The notes beneath the pieces were generated by a model, which was not told the origin of the DNA, made no database searches, and worked only from the letters and a program-made list of their open reading frames with translations. The position numbers and the translations under genes were made by a program. 64,000 nucleotides of DNA from Devosia submarina (GTDB lineage: Bacteria > Pseudomonadota > Alphaproteobacteria > Rhizobiales > Devosiaceae), in NCBI RefSeq assembly GCF_003056345.1, contig NZ_PYWB01000007.1:186001-250000 (forward strand), written 5' to 3'. Positions 34,385 to 42,973 of the stretch are shown here, piece after piece. Numbering within the stretch: the first letter of the stretch is position 1; each line of letters opens with the position of its first letter.

Positions 34385-34445
34385 GATGTGGCGAGGCTTT
34401 GTCTCACTACACTAACTACCCCCCGAGGCATTGCCTCGCCACATC
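34385..34445. repeat. 61-base element with 13-base perfect inverted ends
   Basis: GATGTGGCGAGGC at 34385-34397 and its exact complement at 34433-34445, enclosing 35 bases. The right arm also makes a small hairpin with adjacent bases (GAGGC-att-GCCTC). It looks like a miniature mobile palindrome and does not match the neighbouring repeat family. Confidence 0.5.
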
Positions 34446-34566
34446 AACGCTGGAACAACCGCGAAGGAGGCGGCGCTTCCGCACGCCTGGTTACACGGCT
34501 GTCCCTGCTTGCACCGCCCCTCTCACTGCCCTATCTTCCTCGGCGCGGGACGATCAATCCCGCATT

Positions 34567-34700
34567 GTTCTCAGGGCGGGGTGCAATTCCCCACCGGCGG
34601 TAAGGCGGCGACGCCAAGCCCGCGAGCGCTTCGCGCAAGCGAAGGTCAGCAGATCCGGTGTGATTCCGGAGCCGACGGTATAGTCCGGATGAAAGAGAAC
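34567..34700 (+). ncRNA. FMN riboswitch (RFN element)
   Basis: The conserved RFN blocks are all present and in order: TCAGGGCGGGGTG...CCCCACCGGCGGTA, AGCCCGCGAGCG, GGTCAGCAGATCCGGTG, and ATTCCGGAGCCGACGGTATAG followed by TCCGGATGAAAGAGA. The variable P3-like arm is filled by a CGCTTCGCGCAAGCG hairpin. It lies about 100 bases upstream of ribN. FMN binding should lower expression of the riboflavin importer. A hairpin covering the ribosome site (34759-34793) suggests control at translation initiation. Confidence 0.95.
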
Positions 34701-34758
34701 GGGATCAGCGCTGGCGTGCCGGCGCCTGCCTTATATTGGCCGGCGTTTGCCTCAACGA

Positions 34759-34793
34759 CTTCCCGTAACCCTGGGGAAACTGGTTACGGAAAG
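34759..34793 (+). promoter_or_regulatory. Ribosome-site sequestering hairpin of ribN
   Basis: CTTCCCGTAACC (34759-34770) pairs with GGTTACGGAAAG (34782-34793) with one mismatch. This buries the first part of the GGAAAGGA ribosome site that lies seven bases before the ribN ATG. It is the likely expression platform of the upstream FMN riboswitch. Confidence 0.7.
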
Positions 34794-34801
34794 GATTTTG
34801 C

Positions 34802-35764
34802 ATGAACCACGTTTCCTCTACTCCCAATGCTCCGGTGCTCGGCGCCGTTTTCATGCTTGGCGCAGGCATTACCTTCGCCATCACCAATATCTTGACCCCC
34901 ATTATTACCTGGCAGATGGGCGTGCCTTCGACGGCCGTTGTCTTCTGGCAATATGTAATCGCCACGATCATCGCCCTGCCCCTCATTTTCCGCATCGGGC
35001 TGGGTGCGCTCCGGACCCGCCATGCCGGCTGGCACGAAGCCCGCGCCTTCCTCTCGGCGCTCGGCGTTCAGTTCTTCGCCTTCGGCTTTGCCAGCGGGGT
35101 GCCTGTCTGGCAGATGGTGGCGCTTTCCATGACCGGACCATTCTTCATCATCACCGGCGCAACGCTGTTTCTGGGCGAAAAGCTCACCATCCAGCGTCTT
35201 GGTGCCACCACGGTCGGCTTCATCGGTGCACTTATGGTGACCCAATTGGGCACCGAGCAGTTCACCCTCGCCTCGCTCCTGCCCATTCTTGCAGCGGCCT
35301 GCTGGGGCACGGTCTCGGTGATCACCAAATATCTCTCGCGCGATGAGGCCCCGGAATCCCTCACGCTCTACATGCTGGTGCTGATCACGCCCAACCACTT
35401 CCTGATCGGGCTGATCCTGGGAATAGCCGTCGCCGTCCTGCCCGCAGGCGTGCTGCCGGCGAGCCTTGCCACGGGCTTTGATTTCGTGCTGCCCGGCGGT
35501 GATGCGCTTTGGCTGATCCTGCTTCTTGGCGCCGTCACCGCCGGCGCGCAGTACTTCCTCAGTCTCGCCTACAAAGTCGCCGACGCCACCTATCTGCAGC
35601 CGTTCGATGATCTCAAGCTCCCGCTCAACACGCTCCTTGGCTGGATCGTGCTGTCGCAGGTGCCGGCTCTCTGGTTCTGGCCGGGCGCCCTGCTGATCCT
35701 GGCAGCATCGAGCTTCATCCTCTGGACCGAAACCCAGCAGCGACAGAAGCTCACCTACGCCTAG
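34802..35764 (+). CDS. ribN: Riboflavin transporter RibN (EamA/DMT family)
   Basis: A 320-residue membrane protein with about ten hydrophobic segments in two EamA repeats. RibN of Rhizobium and related bacteria is an EamA-type riboflavin importer preceded by an FMN riboswitch. The same arrangement here gives the assignment, since the DMT fold alone would not. The segment VPVWQMVALSMTGPFF and the C-terminal repeat LQPFDDLKLPLNTLLGW carry the conserved polar residues. Its TAG stop overlaps the stop of the convergent dehydrogenase gene in a shared CTAG. Confidence 0.88.
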   Translation: MNHVSSTPNAPVLGAVFMLGAGITFAITNILTPIITWQMGVPSTAVVFWQYVIATIIALPLIFRIGLGALRTRHAGWHEARAFLSALGVQFFAFGFASGVPVWQMVALSMTGPFFIITGATLFLGEKLTIQRLGATTVGFIGALMVTQLGTEQFTLASLLPILAAACWGTVSVITKYLSRDEAPESLTLYMLVLITPNHFLIGLILGIAVAVLPAGVLPASLATGFDFVLPGGDALWLILLLGAVTAGAQYFLSLAYKVADATYLQPFDDLKLPLNTLLGWIVLSQVPALWFWPGALLILAASSFILWTETQQRQKLTYA

Positions 35765-36876
35765 ACGGAAATCCAGCGTTGCTCGCGGTGGCTCTGCGCC
35801 ATCGCGTGCACCGCCCGCTCGATCTCCAACCCCTTCTCGAAATCGATCACCCTTGCATCCTCGCCAGCAATGCGCCGCAGCAATTCATGGCACTCGATGA
35901 TCTTGAGATCGTTGAAGCCAAGCCCATGCCCCGGCGCCGGGATGAACCGGTCATAGGGCGGGTGCTGCGGCCCGGCCAGGATGGTGCGGAAGCCTTGCAG
36001 GCTCTGCCGATCGGCGGCCGAATACACCTGGAGCTCGTTGAACCGCTCCTGGTCGAACACGATGGTTCCCGCGCTGCCAAAAATCTGCAGCGCGATCCGT
36101 CCCTTGCGTCCCCAGGCTGACCGGTTCAGCGCCATGACGCCACTTATCCCCTCCCCGATTTCGAAGAGTACACTGGCGATATCGAAGGTTTCCACCGGGC
36201 GGCGTGTCCCCTCCACGGTCGGGCGATCTGGGTAGGGTTTGGAAAGGTTGGCGAACACTTTTGTGACGGGGCCGAATAAGGTTTGCAGCAGGCTCAGCGG
36301 ATGGACGCCGAAATCGTCCAAAGCCCCATAGCCGGAGCTCGCCTCGCTTTTCCAATAGAACAGCGCTTCGGGGTCGGCCATGAAGTCTTCATCCATCTCC
36401 AGCCGAACGTGATTGACGCTCCCGATCGCCCCCTCGCGCAGGAGAGCCTCGATCTGCCGCATGAGCGGGCTCTGGATGTAATTGTACCCCAGCACAGCCA
36501 CCTGGCCCGACGCCCTTGCCGCCGCAGCCATGCGCTCGGAATCGGCCAGCGCCACCGCCATCGGCTTTTCGCACCAGACATGCTTACCCGCTTCCAGCGC
36601 GGCAATGGCCATATCGGCGTGAAAGGCATTGGGCGTCGTCACCGAAACAACATCCACATCGGGATCAGCCACCAGTTCCCGCCAGTCGCCCGTGGCCTTC
36701 TCAAACCCGAATTCAGCGGCCCTGCGCTCCGCCAGATCCTGCGTCATCTCGGCCAGGTGCACGAGCCTGGGGCGCGCACAGTCCCCGAACACCGCCTTCA
36801 CTCCGTTCCAGGCCAGCGCGTGGCACTTGCCCATGTAGCCCGTGCCGATCAGGCCAACGCCGATGCTTGCCGTCAT
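35761..36876 (-). CDS. Gfo/Idh/MocA family dehydrogenase (inositol/sugar type)
   Basis: A 371-residue NAD(P)-dependent oxidoreductase. The nucleotide loop GLIGTGYMGKCHA (about 8-20), the catalytic CEKPMAVAL and the C-terminal substrate domain with GYGALDDFGVHPLSL are characteristic. It is divergent from the IolR-type regulator at the edge of the inositol cluster. It may therefore oxidise an inositol isomer or related cyclitol, but it is not the canonical IolG, which is at 43923. Confidence 0.88.
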   Translation of the reverse strand: MTASIGVGLIGTGYMGKCHALAWNGVKAVFGDCARPRLVHLAEMTQDLAERRAAEFGFEKATGDWRELVADPDVDVVSVTTPNAFHADMAIAALEAGKHVWCEKPMAVALADSERMAAAARASGQVAVLGYNYIQSPLMRQIEALLREGAIGSVNHVRLEMDEDFMADPEALFYWKSEASSGYGALDDFGVHPLSLLQTLFGPVTKVFANLSKPYPDRPTVEGTRRPVETFDIASVLFEIGEGISGVMALNRSAWGRKGRIALQIFGSAGTIVFDQERFNELQVYSAADRQSLQGFRTILAGPQHPPYDRFIPAPGHGLGFNDLKIIECHELLRRIAGEDARVIDFEKGLEIERAVHAMAQSHREQRWISV

Positions 36877-36899
36877 ACAATCCTCCTCCTTGCATCCAC

Positions 36900-36919
36900 C
36901 CCCAAGCTATTCGTTGGGG
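36900..36919. promoter_or_regulatory. Inverted repeat between the divergent dehydrogenase and regulator genes
   Basis: CCCCAA / TTGGGG separated by eight bases, in the short intergenic region. It could be an operator or promoter hairpin. It does not match the GGAA-N6-TTCC sites of the same cluster. Confidence 0.35.
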
Positions 36920-36959
36920 CTCTTGATTGCGACAGCGGATTGAGGATTATGGCGGTCCA

Positions 36960-37817
36960 ATGCGAGAGCAAGCCATGTCCAACGCCGCCGCCAAAGAGCA
37001 GCCCCCGCAGCATTTCGACGCGTTGCGTACCGCTATCCTTGAGCGCAAGCACGAATTGCCCAAGCGGCTGACGCAGGTGGCCGCCTATGCGCTGGACCAT
37101 CCCGACGAGATCGCGTTCGGCACTGCCGCGAGCATTGCCCTTTCCGCTAACGTTCAGCCCTCCACCCTGGTGCGCTTTGCCCAGTTCTTCGGGTTCGATG
37201 GCTTTTCCGGCCTGCAGATGTTGTTCCGCGCCCGCCTGCGCGAGCGCAATTCCTCCTATGAGGATCGCCTGCGCCAGCTCGAACAGGACGGCCCCGCGCT
37301 GACCGAGAGCTCCAGCATTTTCAATGGCTTCATTTCGGCCGCGCATCGCTCGCTTGATGCCGTGATAGCTGCGGTCGAGCCTGAAAAGTTCGAGCGGGCC
37401 GTCTCGATCCTTGCCGAAGCCGACACGATCTACCTGATCGCCAAGCGCCGCTCCTACCCTATCAGCAGCTACATGGCCTATGCCTTTGGCAAGCTCAAGG
37501 TCCGCTTCCAGCTGGTCGGCACGGCCGCAGGCATCGATGATGACATGCTGGCCATGGCAACCCCAAAGGACGCAGCCTTCGCCATCAGCTTTTCGCCTTA
37601 TGCCTCGGAAAGCACGGCACAAGCCCGCGTCATGGCGGCACGCGGCGTTCCGGTGATTTCGCTCACCGATTCAGCGTTTTCCCCGCTGGCGGAATGCTCG
37701 AAGGAATGGTTCGAGGTCGTTGAGGCCGACCATGCAGGCTTCCGATCCCTGTCCGCCAGCATGGCATTTGCCATGGCGCTGACGGTAGGGATTGCGGAAG
37801 CACGGCGGCGGCACTGA
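36960..37817 (+). CDS. iolR: RpiR-family transcriptional regulator of inositol catabolism
   Basis: A 285-residue regulator with an N-terminal RpiR helix-turn-helix (about 25-90, including FGTAASIALSANVQPSTLVRFA) and a SIS sugar-phosphate isomerase-like sensing domain (about 125-260). In Sinorhizobium and Rhizobium the inositol regulator IolR is an RpiR protein that binds GGAA-N6-TTCC; two such sites lie at 37829 and 45019. The start could also be the ATG at 36975, since neither has a strong ribosome site. The inducer is expected to be a late pathway intermediate such as DKGP. Confidence 0.82.
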   Translation: MREQAMSNAAAKEQPPQHFDALRTAILERKHELPKRLTQVAAYALDHPDEIAFGTAASIALSANVQPSTLVRFAQFFGFDGFSGLQMLFRARLRERNSSYEDRLRQLEQDGPALTESSSIFNGFISAAHRSLDAVIAAVEPEKFERAVSILAEADTIYLIAKRRSYPISSYMAYAFGKLKVRFQLVGTAAGIDDDMLAMATPKDAAFAISFSPYASESTAQARVMAARGVPVISLTDSAFSPLAECSKEWFEVVEADHAGFRSLSASMAFAMALTVGIAEARRRH

Positions 37818-37826
37818 TTGGCAGCT

Positions 37827-37844
37827 GTGGAATACGCATTCCAC
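37827..37844. promoter_or_regulatory. IolR operator upstream of iolC
   Basis: GTGGAAT-ACGC-ATTCCAC, a perfect 7-base inverted repeat that contains GGAA-N6-TTCC, the consensus reported for rhizobial IolR. It lies about 60 bases upstream of the iolC GTG start. Confidence 0.75.
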
Positions 37845-37905
37845 GTTGACGACATAACGGAACCCATGTTTCATGCACCGGCTCAGCGCCGCATGGGAGG
37901 ACACA

Positions 37906-39843
37906 GTGACGATTGCGCATCCTGATGGCGGCACCAAGCCGCTCGACGTGATCACCATTGGCCGTGCCTCAGTGGACCTTTATGGCCAGCAGATCGGCAC
38001 GCGGCTGGAAGACATCGGCAGCTTCGCCAAATCCGTCGGCGGCTGCCCCACCAATATAGCGGTCGGCACGGCACGGCTGGGCCTGAAATCAGCGCTGATC
38101 ACCCGTGTCGGCAACGAACAGATGGGCCGCTTCATCCGCGAGCAGCTGCAGCGCGAAGGCGTCGATATCAGCGGGATCGCGACCGACCTCAACCGCCTGA
38201 CGGCGCTGGTGCTTCTGTCCGTGGAAGCCGAGGGCGTTTCGCCCATGATCTTTTATCGCACCGATTGTGCCGACATGGCCCTGTCCGAGGAAGACATCGA
38301 CGAAGAGCTGATCGCCTCTGCCCGCGCCATTGTCGTCACCGGCACCCATTTCTCCCGGCCCAACAGCGAAGCGGCCCAGAAGAAAGCCATTCGTCTCGCG
38401 AAAGCCTCCGGCGCGCGCGTCGCCTTCGATATCGACTATCGTCCAAACCTTTGGGGTCTTGCCGGGCACGATGCTGGCTTCGAGCGCTATGTCGCCTCTG
38501 ACATTGTTTCGCAAAAGTACAAATCCGTCCTTCCCGATTGCGACCTGATCGTGGGAACAGAAGAAGAAGTGCTGATCGCTTCGGGTGAGGCGGACCTGCT
38601 TTCCGCTCTTAAGACCATCCGGTCCGTCTCTTCGGCGACCATCGTCCTCAAGCGCGGACCCATGGGCTGCATCGTTTATGACGGCGCCATTCCGGACAAT
38701 CTGGAAGACGGCATTGTCGGCAAGGGCTTTCCCATCGAGGTCTACAATGTCCTTGGCGCCGGCGACGCCTTCATGAGCGGCTGGCTGCGCGGCTGGCTCA
38801 AGGGCGAACCGCATGCCACCAGCGCCACCTGGGCCAATGCCTGCGGTGCGTTTGCCGTGTCGCGGCTCCTCTGTGCGCCGGAATATCCGAGCTGGACCGA
38901 GCTCAATCATTTCCTCCAAAAAGGGAGTCCCGAGAAGGCCTTGCGTCGGGATCCTGAACTTAATCATCTGCATTGGGCAACCAATCGGCGCCGGCAAATC
39001 CCGAGCCTCATGGCTCTCGCGATCGATCACCGCAGCCAGTTGGAAGAGCTCGCCAAGGGCGATGCCGCTGTCCTTGCACGAATTCCGGCCTTCAAGGCTC
39101 TGGCTGTCAAGGCGGCAACGCAGATCGCCAATGGTCGTCCAGGCTTTGGCATGCTGCTCGATGACAAATATGGACGCGATGCCCTGTTTGCTGCCGGTGC
39201 GGAGAAGGATTTCTGGATCGCACGGCCCATCGAGCTGCCGGGCTCGAGGCCCTTGCAGTTCGAATTTTCTCAAGACCTCGGCTCGCGTATCATCGATTGG
39301 CCGGTAGACCATTGCATCAAGGTGCTGTGCTTCTACCGTCCCGATGATGATGCCGAGCTCAAGCGCATGCAGATCGAAAAGCTGCGCGCAGCCTATGATG
39401 CAGCGCGCAAAGTGGGCCGAGATATCCTGATCGAGATCATCGCGGGCAAGCACGGCGATCTCGGCGACGACACAGTCAATCGTGCCCTGAGCGAAATCTA
39501 CGATGCCGGGATCAAGCCGGATTGGTGGAAACTCGAGGCGCAACCCAGTGCAGCGGCTTGGCGCGAGATCGATGGGGTGATCGAAGCACGCGACCCGTTC
39601 TGCCGCGGCGTGGTATTGCTCGGGCTCGATGCGCCGCATGAAGTGCTCGAAGCTGGTTTCGCCAAGGCGCGGAGCGCGCGGACCGTGCGGGGCTTCGCTG
39701 TAGGACGGACAATCTTTGCCGACGCCGCCCGCAAATGGTTGGCCGGTGAAATGAACGATGAAGATGCCATAGCCGACATGGCGCGCCGCTTTGGCGCCCT
39801 GGTCGAGGTTTGGGAAAATCTGGGCAGGAACGCAATGGCCTGA
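37906..39843 (+). CDS. iolC: 5-dehydro-2-deoxygluconokinase fused to DUF2090 (IolC)
   Basis: A 645-residue protein. Residues 1 to about 330 are a PfkB kinase (ITIGRASVDLYG at the start, NVLGAGDAFMSG signature) that phosphorylates 2-deoxy-5-keto-gluconate to DKGP. The C-terminal 300 residues are the DUF2090 aldolase-like domain commonly fused to IolC in proteobacteria, which may perform the DKGP aldolase (IolJ) step; no separate iolJ is present here. The GTG at 37906 has GGGAGGAC five bases upstream, so I prefer it to the in-frame ATG at 37873. It opens the iolCDEB operon. Confidence 0.93.
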   Translation: MTIAHPDGGTKPLDVITIGRASVDLYGQQIGTRLEDIGSFAKSVGGCPTNIAVGTARLGLKSALITRVGNEQMGRFIREQLQREGVDISGIATDLNRLTALVLLSVEAEGVSPMIFYRTDCADMALSEEDIDEELIASARAIVVTGTHFSRPNSEAAQKKAIRLAKASGARVAFDIDYRPNLWGLAGHDAGFERYVASDIVSQKYKSVLPDCDLIVGTEEEVLIASGEADLLSALKTIRSVSSATIVLKRGPMGCIVYDGAIPDNLEDGIVGKGFPIEVYNVLGAGDAFMSGWLRGWLKGEPHATSATWANACGAFAVSRLLCAPEYPSWTELNHFLQKGSPEKALRRDPELNHLHWATNRRRQIPSLMALAIDHRSQLEELAKGDAAVLARIPAFKALAVKAATQIANGRPGFGMLLDDKYGRDALFAAGAEKDFWIARPIELPGSRPLQFEFSQDLGSRIIDWPVDHCIKVLCFYRPDDDAELKRMQIEKLRAAYDAARKVGRDILIEIIAGKHGDLGDDTVNRALSEIYDAGIKPDWWKLEAQPSAAAWREIDGVIEARDPFCRGVVLLGLDAPHEVLEAGFAKARSARTVRGFAVGRTIFADAARKWLAGEMNDEDAIADMARRFGALVEVWENLGRNAMA

Positions 39844-39878
39844 GGGCCAGCCGACTTGCCCAAGAGGAGGATGCGGCG

Positions 39879-41726
39879 ATGAGCCAGAAAACTGTTCGAT
39901 TGACCATGGCGCAGGCTGTGGCGCGGTTCCTGACCATGCAGAAGACGGTCATCGATGAGCAAACCGTGCCGATTTTTGGCGGTGTGTTCGCCATTTTCGG
40001 CCATGGCAACGTGGCGGGTGTCGGCGAGGCGCTGCACGGGGTCAAGGACACGCTGCCGACCTATCGCGCGCAGAATGAGCAAGGCATGGCGCACGCTGCG
40101 ATTGCCTATGCCAAGGCCAGCTTCCGCCGCCGCTTCATGGCATGCACCAGCTCCATCGGGCCGGGTGCGCTCAACATGGTCACAGCTGCCGCGCTGGCGC
40201 ACGTCAACCGCATCCCTGTCCTCCTTTTGCCCGGCGATGTCTTTGCCAATCGGCTGCCCGATCCGGTTCTTCAGCAGGTGGAAGATTTCGGCGACGGCAC
40301 GGTTTCGGCCAATGACTGCTTCCGCCCAGTCAGCCGCTACTTCGATCGCATCACTCGTCCCGAACAGATCATCCCAGCGCTGCGCCGCGCCATGCAAGTG
40401 CTGACCGATCCCGCCGAATGCGGGCCGGTGACGCTCAGCCTCTGCCAGGACGTTCAGGCCGAAGCCTATGATTATCCAGAGAGCTTTTTTGAGGAAAAGA
40501 TCTGGCACGTCCGGCGCGTCATGCCCGATGCCGACGAATTCGCAGCGGCGGCAACCGCCCTGCTCCATGCCAAGAAGCCCGTGATCATCGCTGGCGGTGG
40601 CGTGCTTTATTCCGAAGCGAGCGCTGCCCTCATTCGCTTTGCCGAACGGTATGGCGTGCCGGTGATGGAAACTCAGGCCGGCAAATCCAGCCTGCCGCAT
40701 GACCATCCGCTAAACATGGGTTCGGTTGGCGTTACCGGCTCGTCCGCTTCCAACCAATTGGCAGAAGAGGCCGACGTCGTGCTGGCAGTCGGCACGCGCC
40801 TTCAGGATTTCACCACTGGTTCGTGGGCGCTGTTCAAGAACGATGACTTGAAGATCATCGGGCTGAACGTGCAGCCGTTCGATGCACACAAGCATCAGGC
40901 GCTGCCGTTGGTGGCCGATGCGCGCGCCGGACTCGACGCCCTCAATACCGCGCTCACGGGCTGGCAGACTGATCCGGAATGGACGGAACGTGCCAGGGTC
41001 GGCAAGGAAGAATGGCTCGTGGCAGCCGATCGCGCCACAGCCTCGACCAATGCCGAACTGCCTTCGGACGCGCAGGTGATCGGCGCCGTGCAGCGTGCCC
41101 GCGAGAGCGCCACCCTGGTCTGCGCCTCGGGTGGCCTGCCAGGCGAGTTGCACAAGCTCTGGAAAGCCAGCGCGCCCGGCAGCTACCACATGGAATATGG
41201 CTTCTCGACCATGGGCTATGAGATCGCCGGGGGTCTCGGCGTCAAGCTCGCCAGACCAAATGACGATGTTGTCGTCATGGTTGGCGACGGTAGCTATTTG
41301 ATGATGAACTCCGAGATCGTGAGTTCGATCATGATCGGCGCGAAGCTCACCATCGTCTTGCTGGACAATGCCGGCTTTGGCTGCATCAACCGGCTGCAGA
41401 TGGCCACCGGCGGCGCCAACTTCAACAATCTGTTGAAGGACACCCACCATGTCACTCTGCCCGGAATCGATTTTGCGGCTCACGCGGCCTCCATGGGCGC
41501 CATTGCCCGCAAGGTTGGCTCCATCAGCGAGCTCGAAACCGCGCTGCAAGAGAGCGAGGGCAATGACCGCACGACGGTCATTGTCATCGATACTGACCCG
41601 TTGATCACCACCGAGGCAGGCGGTCACTGGTGGGACGTTGCCGTGCCCGAAGTCAGCGATCGTCCGCAGGTCAACGCCGCCCGCGAAGCCTATGTGAAAG
41701 CACTGCAGGCACAGCGGGCGGGTTGA
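39879..41726 (+). CDS. iolD: 3D-(3,5/4)-trihydroxycyclohexane-1,2-dione acylhydrolase (IolD)
   Basis: A 615-residue thiamine-diphosphate enzyme that hydrolyses the ring of the diketo intermediate to 5-deoxyglucuronate. Visible: the catalytic Glu region RAQNEQGMAHAAIAYAKA near the N-terminus, a central Rossmann-like domain (VLAVGTRLQDFTTGSW), and the ThDP/Mg motif MVGDGSYLMMNSEI ending in LLDNAGFG. The start at 39879 has GAGGAGG upstream. It follows iolC by 35 bases. Confidence 0.95.
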   Translation: MSQKTVRLTMAQAVARFLTMQKTVIDEQTVPIFGGVFAIFGHGNVAGVGEALHGVKDTLPTYRAQNEQGMAHAAIAYAKASFRRRFMACTSSIGPGALNMVTAAALAHVNRIPVLLLPGDVFANRLPDPVLQQVEDFGDGTVSANDCFRPVSRYFDRITRPEQIIPALRRAMQVLTDPAECGPVTLSLCQDVQAEAYDYPESFFEEKIWHVRRVMPDADEFAAAATALLHAKKPVIIAGGGVLYSEASAALIRFAERYGVPVMETQAGKSSLPHDHPLNMGSVGVTGSSASNQLAEEADVVLAVGTRLQDFTTGSWALFKNDDLKIIGLNVQPFDAHKHQALPLVADARAGLDALNTALTGWQTDPEWTERARVGKEEWLVAADRATASTNAELPSDAQVIGAVQRARESATLVCASGGLPGELHKLWKASAPGSYHMEYGFSTMGYEIAGGLGVKLARPNDDVVVMVGDGSYLMMNSEIVSSIMIGAKLTIVLLDNAGFGCINRLQMATGGANFNNLLKDTHHVTLPGIDFAAHAASMGAIARKVGSISELETALQESEGNDRTTVIVIDTDPLITTEAGGHWWDVAVPEVSDRPQVNAAREAYVKALQAQRAG

Positions 41727-41757
41727 GATTGCACCCCAAGGCGCAGGAGAACAGACT

Positions 41758-42675
41758 TTGAAAGCCAAACTCGGCATGTCGCCCATCGCGTGGTGGAACG
41801 ACGATCTCGTGGAACTCAGCGATGACGTATCGCTCGAAGAATGCCTGCGCCAGTCGCGCTCGGCTGGTTTCACCGGCATGGAAAAGGGCCGCCGCTTCCC
41901 CGATGATCCAGAGATCATGCTGCCCATCCTGCGGGCAGCCGATGTGACGCTGTGCGGCGGGTGGTTCTCCGGCACGCTGGTGGACGAGGACATTTCGGTC
42001 AACAAGGACCGCATCGCGCCAATGATCGAGCTCTTCAAGGCCGTCAACGCGCCTTGCATCGTTTATGGCGAGGTCGGTCGCTCCATCCAGGGCAAGCGTG
42101 AGATCCCGCTGGCGCAAAAGCCGAAACTCTCGGATGACGAGATGAAAAGCTATGCCCGCAAGGTCACCGACTTCGGGGAATGGTGCGCCGAGCAGGGCAT
42201 GCCTCTCTCCTACCACCACCACATGGCGGCCGTTGTCGAAACCGAGGCCGAACTCGACGCCTTCATGCGCAATTCGGGCCCCGGCATTCCGCTGCTGCTT
42301 GATGCCGGTCACTTGGCGTTTGCCGGTGGCGACGTGCTGCGCGCCATCGACAATCACCACGCTCGCATCAACCACGTCCACGTCAAGGACATCCGCCGCT
42401 CGGTGGTGGATGGGCTCGATCGCACCAAGCAGAGCTTCCTTGATGCCGTGGCGCTGGGAGCCTTCACTGTCCCCGGCGATGGCTCGCTCGATTTCGGCCC
42501 TATTGTGCAGCGCCTGGCCGATCATGGTTACGAAGGCTGGTTCGTGGTGGAAGCCGAGCAGGACCCAAAAGCCAACCCACCGCTGCGCATGGCGCAGGTC
42601 GGCCACAAGGAACTTATGCGCGTGATGACCGCCGCCGGCTACACTGTGGAAACGGAAGGCTTTCCCAAAGGGTGA
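41758..42675 (+). CDS. iolE: myo-Inosose-2 dehydratase (IolE)
   Basis: A 305-residue TIM-barrel protein of the AP-endonuclease-2/xylose-isomerase-like family that dehydrates 2-keto-myo-inositol. It starts at a TTG after CAGGAGAAC. Visible: the N-terminal SPIAWWNDD, LSYHHHMAAVVE with metal-binding residues, LLLDAGHLAFAGGD and NHVHVKDIR, all typical of IolE. It lies 31 bases after iolD. Confidence 0.94.
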   Translation: MKAKLGMSPIAWWNDDLVELSDDVSLEECLRQSRSAGFTGMEKGRRFPDDPEIMLPILRAADVTLCGGWFSGTLVDEDISVNKDRIAPMIELFKAVNAPCIVYGEVGRSIQGKREIPLAQKPKLSDDEMKSYARKVTDFGEWCAEQGMPLSYHHHMAAVVETEAELDAFMRNSGPGIPLLLDAGHLAFAGGDVLRAIDNHHARINHVHVKDIRRSVVDGLDRTKQSFLDAVALGAFTVPGDGSLDFGPIVQRLADHGYEGWFVVEAEQDPKANPPLRMAQVGHKELMRVMTAAGYTVETEGFPKG

Positions 42676-42718
42676 GCTTTCCCCTACAAGGCGGGTCAGG
42701 TGCACGGAGGATAGCTGA

Positions 42719-42973
42719 TTGGCCTTGAACAACAACGACGCGAGCTGGTTCCGCCCAATGTGGCGGCGCGTTTCCATTACGGTGTTTCTGGCGATCTGGC
42801 TCGCCTGGGAGATCGTCTGGAACCAGGACCAGTTCTGGGCCTTCCTGGTCGGGTTCGCCCTGCTCTACTCGCTCTACAACTTCTTCTATGCCTTTCCCAA
42901 GGAGGAGCCCAAGAATGGCGAACCAACAGAACCTGCGCCTGCGCCCCCAGGCGAAGACGGGCCTCGTCCATAA
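42719..42973 (+). CDS. Small membrane protein between iolE and iolB (DUF3329-like)
   Basis: An 84-residue protein from a TTG start with two hydrophobic segments (about 18-33 and 38-56) after WFRPMWRRV, then a charged Pro/Glu-rich tail. The pattern resembles DUF3329-type small proteins. Its tail overlaps iolB by 59 bases, an unusually long overlap, so the exact end of the real product could be debated. Placement inside the iol operon suggests co-expression, but no role is known. Confidence 0.6.
   Translation: MALNNNDASWFRPMWRRVSITVFLAIWLAWEIVWNQDQFWAFLVGFALLYSLYNFFYAFPKEEPKNGEPTEPAPAPPGEDGPRP

Noticed and set aside
34399-34805. Overlapping plus-strand frames across the leader of ribN
   Set aside because: They run through the FMN riboswitch and repeat DNA, which explain the sequence better.
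38089-39639. Minus-strand frame of 516 codons opposite iolC
   Set aside because: iolC is unambiguous on the plus strand, and the antisense frame has no motifs or ribosome site.
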